A stretch of 64,000 bases of DNA from Intrasporangium oryzae NRRL B-24470 (GTDB lineage: Bacteria > Actinomycetota > Actinomycetes > Actinomycetales > Dermatophilaceae), in contig NZ_AWSA01000001.1 in the NCBI RefSeq assembly GCF_000576595.1, positions 1 to 64,000 on the forward strand, written 5' to 3'. The position numbers and the translations under genes were made by a program. Numbering within the stretch: the stretch's first letter is position 1; each line of letters starts with the position of its first letter. Below are positions 45,562-54,724 of this stretch, piece by piece. A model generated the notes under the pieces. The model did not search any database. It was not told where the DNA came from and worked only from the letters and a program-made list of their open reading frames with translations.

Positions 45562-46278
45562 ATGGACTCGACCACACGACCCGTCGCCGTCATCACCGGC
45601 GCAACCCGCGGCATCGGGCTCGCCATCGCGCGCGACCTCGCGGACACGCACCACCTCGTCATCGGAGGCCGGAGCGCTGACTCAGTAGGACCGGTCGTCG
45701 CCGGGTTCCCTTCCGCGGAGGGCTTCGTCGCCGACCTGGCCGACGGTGGCCCGGGCGGCTCGCTCGAGACCGCGCTCAGCGAGCTCGTGCCGCGTCTCGG
45801 CCGCGTCGACGTCCTCGTCCACTCGGCGGCCCTGCTCGGTGCCGGATCCGTCGCCGAGCTCGACCCGGCGACCTGGTCCGAGGTGCTCGCCGTCAACGTC
45901 GTGGCCGTCGCCGGCATCACGCGCGCCCTGCTGCCCGCGCTGCGATCGGCCGAGGGGCTCGTCCTCATGGTCAACTCCGGGTCCGGTCTCGTGGCGTCCG
46001 CGGGCTCCGGGCTCTACTGCGCCTCGAAGTTCGCGCTGCGGGCCCTGGCCGACGCCCTGCGCGAGGAGGAGCGGCCCCACGGCGTCAGGGTGACCTCGCT
46101 CCACCCGGGTCGCGTCGACACCGACATGCAGCACGAGCTCGTCGCGTTCGAGGGCGGTGACTACGACCCCAGCCGGTACCTGCGCGTCGAGTCCGTCGTG
46201 CGGGCGGCGCGGCTCGCGATCGACGCGGCACCCGACGCGGCGATCGAGATGGTCTCGGTCCGGCCTCGCGGTCGCTGA
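45562..46278 (+). CDS. Short-chain dehydrogenase/reductase (classical SDR)
   Basis: A 238-residue Rossmann oxidoreductase. ITGATRGIGLAIA is the TGxxxGxG loop, and VHSAALLGAG stands for the NNAG region. The catalytic Ser is in VNSGSG and YCASKFALRALADAL is the YxxxK motif. The start at ATG 45562 is supported by TAGGCT 7 nt upstream. The substrate is unknown. Confidence 0.9.
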   Translation: MDSTTRPVAVITGATRGIGLAIARDLADTHHLVIGGRSADSVGPVVAGFPSAEGFVADLADGGPGGSLETALSELVPRLGRVDVLVHSAALLGAGSVAELDPATWSEVLAVNVVAVAGITRALLPALRSAEGLVLMVNSGSGLVASAGSGLYCASKFALRALADALREEERPHGVRVTSLHPGRVDTDMQHELVAFEGGDYDPSRYLRVESVVRAARLAIDAAPDAAIEMVSVRPRGR

Positions 46279-46323
46279 GCCGATCGCCTTGACACGGGAG
46301 GCTTTCGCGCGTTTGGTGACGGC

Positions 46324-46767
46324 ATGTCCCACGACCTGCGCATCGAGGCGGTGGACGACGCCACCCTCGCGGACTGGCAGCACGTCCACAACGTCATCAT
46401 CCCCACCGCCCCCTTGTCACTCGACGAGGTGCGCGAGCGGGTGACGCGCAACCGGCTCGTCGTCGCGTATGCCGGTGACGTCCTCGTCGGCAACGCGACG
46501 GTCCGCCCCCCGGCCGACGACACGGCGACGGCCACGGTGATCGTCCGGGTGCTGCCGGAGCACCGCGGACGCGGCCTCGGGACCGCCCTGCTCGAACGCG
46601 AGCTGGCCGCCGCCCGGGAGATGGGGGCCCGCGAGCTCGAGACGGTCGTCCTCGCGTCGAACACCGACGGGCTGCGGTTCGCCCGGGCCCACGGGTTCGT
46701 CGACGAGATCGACCGCTACCTCCCCGAGGGCGACGTCCACCCGTTCATCACCCTGCGGCTCGTCTGA
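46324..46767 (+). CDS. GNAT family N-acetyltransferase
   Basis: A 147-residue GNAT. Motif A is VRVLPEHRGRGLGTALLERELAAARE, with TDGLRFARAHGF following. An upstream TTGACA (46289-46294) could be a -35, but no good -10 follows. The substrate is unknown. Confidence 0.87.
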   Translation: MSHDLRIEAVDDATLADWQHVHNVIIPTAPLSLDEVRERVTRNRLVVAYAGDVLVGNATVRPPADDTATATVIVRVLPEHRGRGLGTALLERELAAAREMGARELETVVLASNTDGLRFARAHGFVDEIDRYLPEGDVHPFITLRLV

Positions 46768-46781
46768 CCCGAGCGGCCGGC

Positions 46782-47579
46782 TCAGATCCGGCTCGCACCC
46801 CGCGTCGGGACGACGGCGAGCCGCGCGAACGCAAGTGCCTCGGCAAGGTCGATCTCGCGCTGGTCGCGGTCGAGCTTGCGGGTGCTCACCTCGACGACGA
46901 CCTCACCCGACCAGCCCGAGTCGGCGAGCAGCTCGAGCACCTCGAGGCACGGCTGCGAGCCGCGCCCGGGGACGAGGTGCTCGTCCTTGAACGACCCGAG
47001 CCCGTCGGCGAGGTGGAGGTGCGCGAGGCGCGGCCCGAGCGCACGCGCCATGAGCAGGGCGTCCGAACCGGCCGTCGCCGTGTGCGAGAGGTCGAGCGTG
47101 ACGTTGTCGTAGGGCTGCTCGACGGGGTCCCAGTGCGGGAGGTAGGCGAGCATGTCGCGCCGCGCCGTCCGCCACGGGTACATGTTCTCGACGGCGAGCC
47201 GCAGGCCCGAGTCGTGCTCACGGGAGGCGACCCCGTCGACGAACGCCGCGGCATACTCCCGCTGCCAGCGGAAGGGCGGGTGGAGCACGACCGTCGACGC
47301 GCCGACCTCGAGCGCGAGGTCGATGGAGCGGTCGACCTTGCCCCACGGGTCGGTGCCCCACACCCGTTGGGTCAGCAGGAGCGTCGGGGCGTGGACCGAG
47401 ACGATGGGTATGCCGTGGAGCTCGCTCAGCGCGCGGAGCGCGCCGCCCTCCTGCGTGACCGGGTCGGTCCACACCATGACCTCGACGGAGTCGTAGCCGA
47501 GCCGGGACGCCGTCGAGAACGCGGTCGCGGCGTTGCCCGGGTAGACCGACGCGGTCGAGAGGCCGATCCGGATCGTCAT
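46782..47579 (-). CDS. Sugar phosphate isomerase/epimerase (TIM barrel, AP endonuclease 2-like)
   Basis: A 265-residue xylose-isomerase-like TIM barrel. LAVENMYPW, LDLSHTATAG and HLHLADGLGSFKDEHLVPGRG carry the Glu, Asp and His metal ligands, and VVVEVSTRK the last Glu. It corresponds to M. tuberculosis Rv0498 in a block beside ppx. The start ATG has no strong SD. The substrate is unknown. Confidence 0.85.
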   Translation of the reverse strand: MTIRIGLSTASVYPGNAATAFSTASRLGYDSVEVMVWTDPVTQEGGALRALSELHGIPIVSVHAPTLLLTQRVWGTDPWGKVDRSIDLALEVGASTVVLHPPFRWQREYAAAFVDGVASREHDSGLRLAVENMYPWRTARRDMLAYLPHWDPVEQPYDNVTLDLSHTATAGSDALLMARALGPRLAHLHLADGLGSFKDEHLVPGRGSQPCLEVLELLADSGWSGEVVVEVSTRKLDRDQREIDLAEALAFARLAVVPTRGASRI

Positions 47580-47655
47580 GCGCCCATTCTCCGGTACGGC
47601 CCGAGGCCATGGACCACACGGCCCCCGGGCGGGCGGACGGGACCGCGGGGCTCGT

Positions 47656-48585
47656 TCACGGCTCGAGGTGGTCGAGGCGGCGGAGGATGAGCCCCTCGCG
47701 GAGCGCCCACGGGCAGATGTCGAGCCGGTCGACCTGGAGCAGGACCATCGCGGCCTCCGCGACGAGCGCACCCGCGAGCAGCTGCGCGGCGCGGCCGGCC
47801 GAGACGCCGGGCAGCTGCGAGCGGCCCGCGACGTCCATGTCGCTGAGCCGCTCGGCGATCGCGCCCAGGTCGTCCCGGGTCAGCGACCGGGGAACGAAGG
47901 GCCCCTCGGCGCGAGGCGCGGCGCCAGCGATCCGGGCGAGCGACCGCATCGTCTTCGACGTGCCGACCGCACGGTCCGGCGACCCCCACGTGAGCAGGGG
48001 ACGCACCTGGTCGGCGAGCTCGGCCCGGATCTGCGCGCGCACCCGGCGCGTCTCCTCAGCCCCGGGCGGGTCCCCCGAGAGCCGCTCGCGGGTCAGGCGC
48101 CCGGCGCCGAGCGGGAGGCTGATCGCGACGTCGGGATCCTCGTCGATGCCGGCCGCGAGCTCGAGCGAGCCACCGCCGATGTCGACGACGAGGAGCCGCC
48201 CGCTCGACCAGCCGAACCACCGGCGCACCGCGAGGAAGGTCATCCGGGCCTCGTCGGAGCCCGACAGGACGTCGAGCTCGACACCCGTCTCGGCACGGAC
48301 GCGCTCGATGACGTCGTCGCCGTTGGGCGCCTCGCGCAGCGCCGACGTCGCGAACGCGAAGACGTCGAGCACCCCCTGGTCCTCGGCGATCTGGAGGCAC
48401 TCGGTGATGAACTCGACGAGCCGGTCGGCCGTGCCGCGGGCGATGCTCCCGTCGGGGCGCGTGCTCTCGGACAGGCGCAGGTCGGTCTTGTGGGAGAACG
48501 CCGGCAGCGGGTGGGCACCGGGGTGGGCGTCGACGACAAGCAGGTGGACCGTGTTGGACCCGATGTCGATGACGCCCAGACGCAT
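47656..48585 (-). CDS. ppx: Ppx/GppA exopolyphosphatase
   Basis: A 309-residue ASKHA-fold phosphatase of the short actinobacterial type (Rv0496-like). [13 protein letters not shown] is the phosphate-1 loop, [14 protein letters not shown] is phosphate-2, and SALREAPNG lies between. It degrades polyphosphate or pppGpp. The ATG is preceded by TAGGGT 6 nt upstream, so it is probably leaderless. Confidence 0.9.
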   Translation of the reverse strand: MRLGVIDIGSNTVHLLVVDAHPGAHPLPAFSHKTDLRLSESTRPDGSIARGTADRLVEFITECLQIAEDQGVLDVFAFATSALREAPNGDDVIERVRAETGVELDVLSGSDEARMTFLAVRRWFGWSSGRLLVVDIGGGSLELAAGIDEDPDVAISLPLGAGRLTRERLSGDPPGAEETRRVRAQIRAELADQVRPLLTWGSPDRAVGTSKTMRSLARIAGAAPRAEGPFVPRSLTRDDLGAIAERLSDMDVAGRSQLPGVSAGRAAQLLAGALVAEAAMVLLQVDRLDICPWALREGLILRRLDHLEP

Positions 48586-48591
48586 GGCCTC

Positions 48592-48597
48592 ACCCTA
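48592..48597 (-). promoter_or_regulatory. -10 hexamer TAGGGT for leaderless ppx
   Basis: Minus-strand TAGGGT ends 6 nt before the ppx ATG at 48585. Confidence 0.5.
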
Positions 48598-48632
48598 GTC
48601 GCGCGGCGTCGTCGCGCGGCATGGCGCGTCGG

Positions 48633-49367
48633 TCAGGGCGAGCGACGGCTCAGGGTCATCGACGCGAGGGCGAGCGCGACGACGATGAAGCCGGCGACGA
48701 TCCCGAGGTCCCGGGCCACCGCACCGAGCGGGTCCGTGCTGGCGGCGATCTCCTTCATCGCGTCGACGGCATACGACAGCGGCAGCAGGTCGGAGACGAA
48801 GCGGAGGAAGTCGGGGAGGCTGTCGCGTGGCGCGATCAGACCGCAGAGGAGGAACTGCGGCAGGATGAACGCCGGCATGAACTGGACGGCCTGGAACTCG
48901 GTCCGGGCGAACCCGCTCGCGAGCAGCCCGAGGGCCGTGCCGAGGACGGCGTCGAAGACCGCGACGACGACGAGGAGCCAGAGTGGCCCGGCCACGTCGA
49001 GGCCGCAGACCCAGACCGCGAAGGCCGTCGCGACGAGCGCCTGGATCGTCGCGAGCAGTCCGAACCCGATGGCGTACCCGATCATGAAGTCGCCCTTGCC
49101 CATCGGCGTCGTGAGCAGCCGCTCGAGCGTGCCCGACTGGCGCTCGCGGAGCGTGGCGACCGAGGTCACGATGAACATGACGACCATGGGGAAGACCCCG
49201 AGCAGGGCCGGTCCGATCCGGTCGAAGATCGGCGTGTCGAGATAGATCCACGCGAGGAGGCCGAGCAGGACGCAGGGCACGACGAGGATGAGGGCGATGG
49301 TCCGGTGGTCGGTCCGGACCTGGCGCAGGACGCGTCCGGCGGTCGCGAGGGTGAGGCCGGGGTTCAC
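48633..49367 (-). CDS. ABC-2 type exporter permease
   Basis: A 244-residue membrane protein with six hydrophobic spans, beginning IALILVVPCVLLGLLAWIYL. RERQSGTLERLLTTPMGKGDFMIGY is the ABC-2 (DrrB/NodJ-type) cytoplasmic motif. The GTG start overlaps the ATPase stop (GTGA). The substrate is probably a drug or lipid; unknown. Confidence 0.88.
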   Translation of the reverse strand: MNPGLTLATAGRVLRQVRTDHRTIALILVVPCVLLGLLAWIYLDTPIFDRIGPALLGVFPMVVMFIVTSVATLRERQSGTLERLLTTPMGKGDFMIGYAIGFGLLATIQALVATAFAVWVCGLDVAGPLWLLVVVAVFDAVLGTALGLLASGFARTEFQAVQFMPAFILPQFLLCGLIAPRDSLPDFLRFVSDLLPLSYAVDAMKEIAASTDPLGAVARDLGIVAGFIVVALALASMTLSRRSP

Positions 49368-50116
49368 CAGATCTCCTCTCCGCCGGCGGCGTCGACGAGG
49401 GCGAGGAACGCCGCGTCGGCGTCCGGCTGGCCCGTGCTCGAGAGCAGCTCGGCTGGAGTCAGGTCGGCGAGGACGCGCCCGTCGCGCAGGAGCACGAGCC
49501 GGTCGCAGCGGGCCGCCTCGTCCATGACGTGGCTCGAGACCATGAGGGAGTGCCCCTGTTGGGCGAGTCGCCGAAAGAGGTCCCACAGGTCGCGCCGGAG
49601 AACCGGGTCGAGGCCCACGGTCGGCTCGTCGAGGACGAGGAGCGTCGGTCGGCCGACGAGCGCCCCCGCGAGCGAGACCCGTGACTCCTGGCCGCCGGAG
49701 AGGTCGCGGACGAGGACGTCGGCGTGCGACACGAGGTCGACCTCGACGAGCGTGCGGTCGACGGCGTCGTGCAGCTCGGCGCCGCGCAGGCCGACCGCGC
49801 GACCGAAGTACGAGATGTTGCCGCGGATCGTCAGGTCGCCGTAGACGCTCGGGGTCTGGGTGACATAGCCGACGTCGCGGCGCAGGGCCGGCGAGCCGGC
49901 CTCGTGGCCGAGGACCCTGACGGTGCCTCCCGCGACGATCTGCACCCCCACGACCGCGCGCATGAGCGTCGACTTCCCCGAGCCGGAGGGGCCGAGGAGC
50001 CCGACGACCTGGCCGGCCGGGACCTCGAGCGTCAGGTCGGGGATCACCGGCCGCTTCCCCCGGACGACCCGCAGCCCGCTGATCGCGATCGCGGGGCCGT
50101 CGTGGTCCTTGATCAT
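49364..50116 (-). CDS. ABC exporter ATPase
   Basis: A 250-residue ABC ATPase. Walker A is GPSGSGKSTLM, the signature DLSGGQESRVSLAGALV, Walker B LLVLDEPTVGLD and the H-loop SSHVMDEA. It is paired with the ABC-2 permease by a 4-nt overlap. TAGATT 6 nt before the ATG suggests a leaderless mRNA. Confidence 0.93.
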   Translation of the reverse strand: MIKDHDGPAIAISGLRVVRGKRPVIPDLTLEVPAGQVVGLLGPSGSGKSTLMRAVVGVQIVAGGTVRVLGHEAGSPALRRDVGYVTQTPSVYGDLTIRGNISYFGRAVGLRGAELHDAVDRTLVEVDLVSHADVLVRDLSGGQESRVSLAGALVGRPTLLVLDEPTVGLDPVLRRDLWDLFRRLAQQGHSLMVSSHVMDEAARCDRLVLLRDGRVLADLTPAELLSSTGQPDADAAFLALVDAAGGEEIW

Positions 50117-50122
50117 GTCCGG

Positions 50123-50128
50123 AATCTA
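50123..50128 (-). promoter_or_regulatory. -10 hexamer TAGATT for a leaderless ABC operon
   Basis: Minus-strand TAGATT ends 6 nt before the ATG at 50116. Confidence 0.5.
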
Positions 50129-50236
50129 GTCCAGCCGGCGCCCCACCAAGCCCGCTTTGCCCCCGGAATCACGCCCGGCGGCATACGTCGTGTCGGCGCC
50201 TGCTGGGCGGGACGGGCAGTCCCCACCTTCTCGGCA

Positions 50237-50242
50237 TAGGGT
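50237..50242 (+). promoter_or_regulatory. -10 hexamer TAGGGT for leaderless 50249 gene
   Basis: TAGGGT ends 6 nt before the ATG at 50249, with no SD. Confidence 0.5.
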
Positions 50243-50248
50243 GAGCCG

Positions 50249-51049
50249 ATGGCCGAAGCACCTCTGGACCTGCCACGCGTGTGGGTCGAGTTCACGGATC
50301 CCGCTGACGACGGTCAGCGCTACCGCTGCGACCTCACGTGGCTCACGAGCAGCTGGACGTGCATCTTCGGCACCGGCTGCAAGGGCATCTACGCCGACCG
50401 GCCCGACGACGGGTGCTGCACGCTCGGCGCCCACTTCACCGACAAGGACGACGTCAAGCGTGTCGAGGCGGCGGTCCTGGAGCTCGGCGAGGACGAGTGG
50501 CAGTACCACGCCGTCGGCACCGCGACCGGGGCGCGCGAGGACTGGACCGAGCGTGAGGACGGCGCCCGCAAGACGAAGGTCGTCGACGGCGCCTGCATCT
50601 TCCTCAACCGGCCGGGCTTCCCCGCCGGCGCCGGCTGCGCCCTCCACCAGCACGCGGTCCTCACCGGCGTCCAGCCCCACACGCTCAAGCCGGACGTCTG
50701 CTGGCAGCTGCCGATCCGGCGCACCTACCGGACCGTCGAGCTGCCCGACGAGTCGAGCTACCTCGAGATCACGATCACCGAGTACGACCGCCGCGGCTGG
50801 GGCCCGGGCGGCCACGACCTCGACTGGTACTGCTCGGGCAACCCGGAGGCGCACGTCGGGCGCGAGCCGGTCTACCGCTCCAACGCGCCCGAGCTCGTCG
50901 AGCTCATGGGCCGGGAGGCCTACGAGGAGCTCGTGATCCGTGCCGAGGCGCACCTCGCCCAGGTCAAGGCGGTGCGCGCCCGGGGCGTGCACAAGCTCCT
51001 GCCCCTGCTCGTCCACCCTGCGACGATCGAGGCGCAGCCGTCGAGGTGA
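50249..51049 (+). CDS. Conserved Cys-rich actinobacterial protein (Rv0495c-like)
   Basis: A 266-residue cytoplasmic protein. A Cys-rich region ([20 protein letters not shown], then [14 protein letters not shown] and VCWQLPIRR) resembles the metal- or cluster-binding YkgJ/DUF3109-type arrangement. No catalytic motif is recognised. In mycobacteria the gene Rv0495c lies next to ppx, as here, so it is probably the same conserved family; that is an inference from position. Its function is unknown. Confidence 0.75.
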   Translation: MAEAPLDLPRVWVEFTDPADDGQRYRCDLTWLTSSWTCIFGTGCKGIYADRPDDGCCTLGAHFTDKDDVKRVEAAVLELGEDEWQYHAVGTATGAREDWTEREDGARKTKVVDGACIFLNRPGFPAGAGCALHQHAVLTGVQPHTLKPDVCWQLPIRRTYRTVELPDESSYLEITITEYDRRGWGPGGHDLDWYCSGNPEAHVGREPVYRSNAPELVELMGREAYEELVIRAEAHLAQVKAVRARGVHKLLPLLVHPATIEAQPSR

Positions 51050-51078
51050 CGTGGGAGGCTGAGGGCCGTGAGATCAGC

Positions 51079-51768
51079 ATGAGCGAGGTCATCCCGTCCC
51101 CGAACATCTGGGGCTCCCCCGACGTCTACGAGGTCGAGAACCGTGGCGTCGACCGCGACCACGTCATCGAGTCGGCGATGCGCTCGGTCCTCGACTGGGC
51201 CGGCGCGGACGTCGTCGACATCGGGTGCGGGACGGGCTACCACCTCCCGTACTTCGCGCGCGACGCCCGGTCCGTCGTCGGCGTGGAGCCGCACCCGCCC
51301 CTCGCCGAGCTTGCGCGCCAGCGGGTCGCGGGTATGCCGTCGTGCTCGGTCCGCGAGGAGGGCGCGGCCGCGGTCGGGGTCGGGGACGGCTCCTTCGACG
51401 TCGCGCACGCCCGGTGGGCCTATTTCTTCGGGCCGGGCTGCGAGCCTGGCCTGGCCGAGCTCGACCGGGTCGTGCGGCCCGGCGGTGCGGCCTTCGTCAT
51501 CGACAACGACGCGACCCGGTCGACGTTCGGCCAGTGGTTCCGGCGGGCCCTGCCGAGCTACGACCCGCGCGCGGTCGAGCGGTTCTGGGAGCGCCAGGGG
51601 TGGCGGCGCGAGCGTCTCGACATCCGCTGGGACTTCGACTCCCGCGCCGACTTCGAGGCCGTCGTCGGCATCGAGTTCGCGCCGGAGCACGCCGACCTCA
51701 TCCTCGCCGAGCACCCCGACGCGACGGGGGTCGACTACGCCGTCAACCTCTGGTGGCGCCGCTACTGA
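51079..51768 (+). CDS. Class I SAM-dependent methyltransferase
   Basis: A 229-residue methyltransferase. Motif I is VVDIGCGTGYHLPYFA, with GVEPHPPLAELA as motif II and FDVAHARWAYFFG in the post-I position. The start at ATG 51079 was preferred over 51046 because the extension overlaps the intergenic region. The acceptor is unknown. Confidence 0.85.
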   Translation: MSEVIPSPNIWGSPDVYEVENRGVDRDHVIESAMRSVLDWAGADVVDIGCGTGYHLPYFARDARSVVGVEPHPPLAELARQRVAGMPSCSVREEGAAAVGVGDGSFDVAHARWAYFFGPGCEPGLAELDRVVRPGGAAFVIDNDATRSTFGQWFRRALPSYDPRAVERFWERQGWRRERLDIRWDFDSRADFEAVVGIEFAPEHADLILAEHPDATGVDYAVNLWWRRY

Positions 51769-51798
51769 CGACCCGCCCGCCGGGGCTCGGAGCGCCCG

Positions 51799-52692
51799 TC
51801 AGCCGACGAGGTCGAGGGCGATGTCGACGATGGGCGAGGAGTGCGTCAGGCCGCCGACGCTGACGAAGTCGACGCCGGTCATGGCGTAGTCGGCGACGAC
51901 CTCCAGCGTCAGCCCGCCGGTCGCCTCGATCTCGACCGGCTCGTCGGCGGCGCGGAGCAACGCGACCGTCTCGGCCAGGGTGGCCACGTCCATGTTGTCG
52001 CACATGATGAAGCGCGCCCCTGCGTCGTAGGCCTCCTGTGCCTCCGCCGGCGTCGTCACCTCGACCTGGATGGCGACGTCGGGGAACCGGGCGTGGACGA
52101 GCCCGTAGGCCGCGGCCACCGATCCGGCAGCGAGCTTGTGGTTGTCCTTGATCATCGCGACGTCGTAGAGGCCCATGCGCTTGTTGGTGCCGCCGCCCGC
52201 GCGCACGGCGTACTTCTCGAGCCAGCGCATCCCGGGCGTCGTCTTGCGGGTGTCGAGGACCATGGTCGAGGTGCCGTCGAGCGCGTCGGCCCAGCGGCGC
52301 GTGTGGGTGGCGACCCCGGACAGCCGGCTCATGATGTTGAGGATCGTCCGCTCGGCCACGAGGATGACGCGCGTCTGGCCCGAGACCCGGGCGATGACGT
52401 CGCCGCGGACGAGCCGCGAGCCGTCGTCCGCGACGACCTCGACGGAGGGGGCGACGCCGCCGATCGTCGCGGCGACCGCCTCGAGGACGAGACCGATGAC
52501 AGGCACACCGGCGACGACCCCGGGACCCCTCGCGACGATCTCGGCGACCCGCTCCTGGTCCGCAGGGATCGTCGCGAGGGTCGTCACGTCGAGGCCGTCG
52601 GGACCGAGGTCCTCGAGGAGCGCGACCCGGACGAGCTCGCGCGCCTGCGCCTCGGGGAAGCCGCTCAGGCCGTCGGCGGGTCGGTCGGTCAT
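51799..52692 (-). CDS. nadC: Nicotinate-nucleotide pyrophosphorylase (QPRTase)
   Basis: A 297-residue quinolinate phosphoribosyltransferase of de novo NAD synthesis. RKTTPGMRWLEKYAVRAGGG carries the conserved Arg/Lys substrate site and IEATGGLTLE is the phosphate-binding strand. It follows nadB with 4 bp between stop and ATG. The nadA gene is not in the window. Confidence 0.95.
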   Translation of the reverse strand: MTDRPADGLSGFPEAQARELVRVALLEDLGPDGLDVTTLATIPADQERVAEIVARGPGVVAGVPVIGLVLEAVAATIGGVAPSVEVVADDGSRLVRGDVIARVSGQTRVILVAERTILNIMSRLSGVATHTRRWADALDGTSTMVLDTRKTTPGMRWLEKYAVRAGGGTNKRMGLYDVAMIKDNHKLAAGSVAAAYGLVHARFPDVAIQVEVTTPAEAQEAYDAGARFIMCDNMDVATLAETVALLRAADEPVEIEATGGLTLEVVADYAMTGVDFVSVGGLTHSSPIVDIALDLVG

Positions 52693-52696
52693 CTCG

Positions 52697-54526
52697 TCAC
52701 TCCAGATCGTCGTCGGTCGGATCATGCTGCACGGCAGGGGACTTCGCCGTTCCGGGTTGCGTGGCCGAGCCCTGCGCGGCCCTCGCCGAGGCCGACCTCG
52801 CAGGCGTGCCGACCTGCTCGTCGAGCCCGAGCCCGTCGAGGTTGGACCGGGGCACCTCCTCCGTGCGGGCCACGAGGAGCCCGTCGGCGGAGCGCGACAG
52901 CACGGTGTGGTGGAGGAACCGGGCGTCGTCGCGTGCCGGGAAATCCTCACGCACGTGACCGCCGCGAGTCTCCTCACGCAGCCCGGCGGCATACGTCAGC
53001 GCCCGTCCGAGGAGCAGGAGGTTGGTCGTCTCCCAGCTCTTCGGTCCACCCTGCTTGTGGTCGTCGCCGCCGGCCGCCTTGGCGGCGAGCGCGGCGAGGG
53101 CGACCTCGGCGGCGGCGAGCGACGCGGCCGACCGCACGGTCCCCGCACCGGTGGTCATGGCCCGCTGGACGTCGAGGCGGCGCTTGCCACGCAGCAGGAC
53201 CGGCACGTCATCGGTCGCGACCGGTGAGGTCTCGGGCAGCTCTCCGGCTCCCAGCCTCGCGGTCAGGTCGTCGGCGATCCGCCGGGCGAAGACGAGCCCC
53301 TCGAGCAGGGAGTTGGAGGCGAGGCGGTTGGCGCCGTGGACGCCGGTGCACGACGTCTCGCCGCAGGCGTAGAGACCCTCGAGGCTCGACCGCCCGTTGA
53401 GGTCGGTCCGGATGCCACCGCTCGCGTAGTGCTGCGCCGGGGCGACCGGCAGCAGCTGGGTCGCCGGGTCGAAGCCGAGCTGGCGGCACCGCTCGACGAT
53501 CGACGGGAAGCGCGCCTCGAGGAACTCGGCGCCGAGGTGGCGGCAGTCGAGGTAGACGTGGTCGGTGCCGGTCTCGCGCATCCGGGCGAGGATCGCCCGG
53601 GACACGACGTCGCGCGGTGCGAGGTCGGCGAGCTCGTGCTGGCCCTGCATGAAGCGCACGCCCGCCTCGTCGACGAGGAACGCGCCCTCGCCGCGCACCG
53701 CCTCGGAGATGAGGGGCTGCTGGCCACGCGACCCCTCCCCGAGCCACAGCACGGTCGGGTGGAACTGGACGAACTCGAGGTCCGCGAGCTCGGCCCCGGC
53801 GCGGAGGGCCGCCGCCATGCCGTCGCCGGTCGCGACGGGCGGGTTCGTCGTCGAGGCGTAGATCTGCCCGAGGCCACCGGTCGCGAGGACGACCGCCCGG
53901 GCGTGCGCCGCGCCGACCCCGTCGACCTGGCCCTCGCCGATGACGTGAAGGGTGACCCCGCAGACGCGCTGCGACGCGTCGGTGAGCAGGTCGACGACGA
54001 GGGCGTGCTCGATGACCTCGATGCCGGGATCGTCGATGACGCGGTGGAGCGCGGCGATGAGGGCTCGGGAGATCTCCCTGCCGGTCGCGTCGCCGCCGGC
54101 GTGGAGGATCCGGTCGCGGTGGTGGCCGCCCTCGCGGGTCAGGGCGATCTTGCCGGTGTCGCCGCGGTCGAACTCCGCACCGAGCGCGATGAGGTCCCAC
54201 ACCGCGTCGGTCCCCTCACGCACGAGCGTCTCGACGGCGTCGACGTCGCACAGCCCGACGCCGGCGACGAGCGTGTCGTGGACGTGCTCGGCGGGGCTGT
54301 CCTCGGGGGACATGACGGCGGCGATGCCACCCTGCGCCCAGGCCGTCGAGCCCTCGTCGAGGACGGTCTTCGTGACGAGCAGGACGCGCTCGACGCGGCG
54401 CCGCAGCCGCAGCGCCGTGGTCAGCCCGGCGATCCCCGACCCGACGACGATGACGTCGGCCGTCGTGGTCCACCCCGGCGCAGGGGCGCGCAGTCGTCGC
54501 GGGATCGTGATGCCGCTCGCGCTCAT
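52697..54526 (-). CDS. nadB: L-aspartate oxidase
   Basis: A 609-residue FAD enzyme oxidising aspartate to iminoaspartate. The FAD loop is VIVVGSGIAGLTTAL, the active site includes LEFVQFHPTVLW and GGIRTDLNGRSSL, and HGANRLASNSLLEGLVFA is the family block. ATG 54526 follows GAGAAGG; ATG 54559 (MGRDD) is an alternative. The C-terminal tail is longer and charged. It is coupled to nadC. Confidence 0.94.
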   Translation of the reverse strand: MSASGITIPRRLRAPAPGWTTTADVIVVGSGIAGLTTALRLRRRVERVLLVTKTVLDEGSTAWAQGGIAAVMSPEDSPAEHVHDTLVAGVGLCDVDAVETLVREGTDAVWDLIALGAEFDRGDTGKIALTREGGHHRDRILHAGGDATGREISRALIAALHRVIDDPGIEVIEHALVVDLLTDASQRVCGVTLHVIGEGQVDGVGAAHARAVVLATGGLGQIYASTTNPPVATGDGMAAALRAGAELADLEFVQFHPTVLWLGEGSRGQQPLISEAVRGEGAFLVDEAGVRFMQGQHELADLAPRDVVSRAILARMRETGTDHVYLDCRHLGAEFLEARFPSIVERCRQLGFDPATQLLPVAPAQHYASGGIRTDLNGRSSLEGLYACGETSCTGVHGANRLASNSLLEGLVFARRIADDLTARLGAGELPETSPVATDDVPVLLRGKRRLDVQRAMTTGAGTVRSAASLAAAEVALAALAAKAAGGDDHKQGGPKSWETTNLLLLGRALTYAAGLREETRGGHVREDFPARDDARFLHHTVLSRSADGLLVARTEEVPRSNLDGLGLDEQVGTPARSASARAAQGSATQPGTAKSPAVQHDPTDDDLE

Positions 54527-54622
54527 CGCTGCCTTCTCGGGTCGATCGTCACGTCCCATACCGTATGCCGCCGGGCTCGCTCGCGCCCCAACGCCCACTC
54601 TGCGACCTCCCGCCCTCCACCC

Positions 54623-54694
54623 CGCAACACACCGAGCTGCCGCGAACATCGACGGTTGTGCCCATCGAGGTTCGCGGCTCCTCGGTGTGTTGCG
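54623..54694. repeat. 72-bp near-palindrome upstream of nadB
   Basis: CGCAACACACCGAG and its complement form the outer 14-bp arm. GCCGCGAAC and TCGA pairs continue inward across a ~10-nt loop with few mismatches. It sits between the panC stop and nadB start on the minus strand. It could be a terminator, an attenuator or a small mobile-element remnant; no regulator site is recognised. Confidence 0.75.
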
Positions 54695-54724
54695 ACATGA
54701 GGCGGGGTGGAGGCAGGGGTTCGG

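Noticed and set aside
46289..46294. Perfect TTGACA -35 before the GNAT gene
   Set aside because: No TANNNT follows at 16-19 bp; kept only as a remark in the gene entry.
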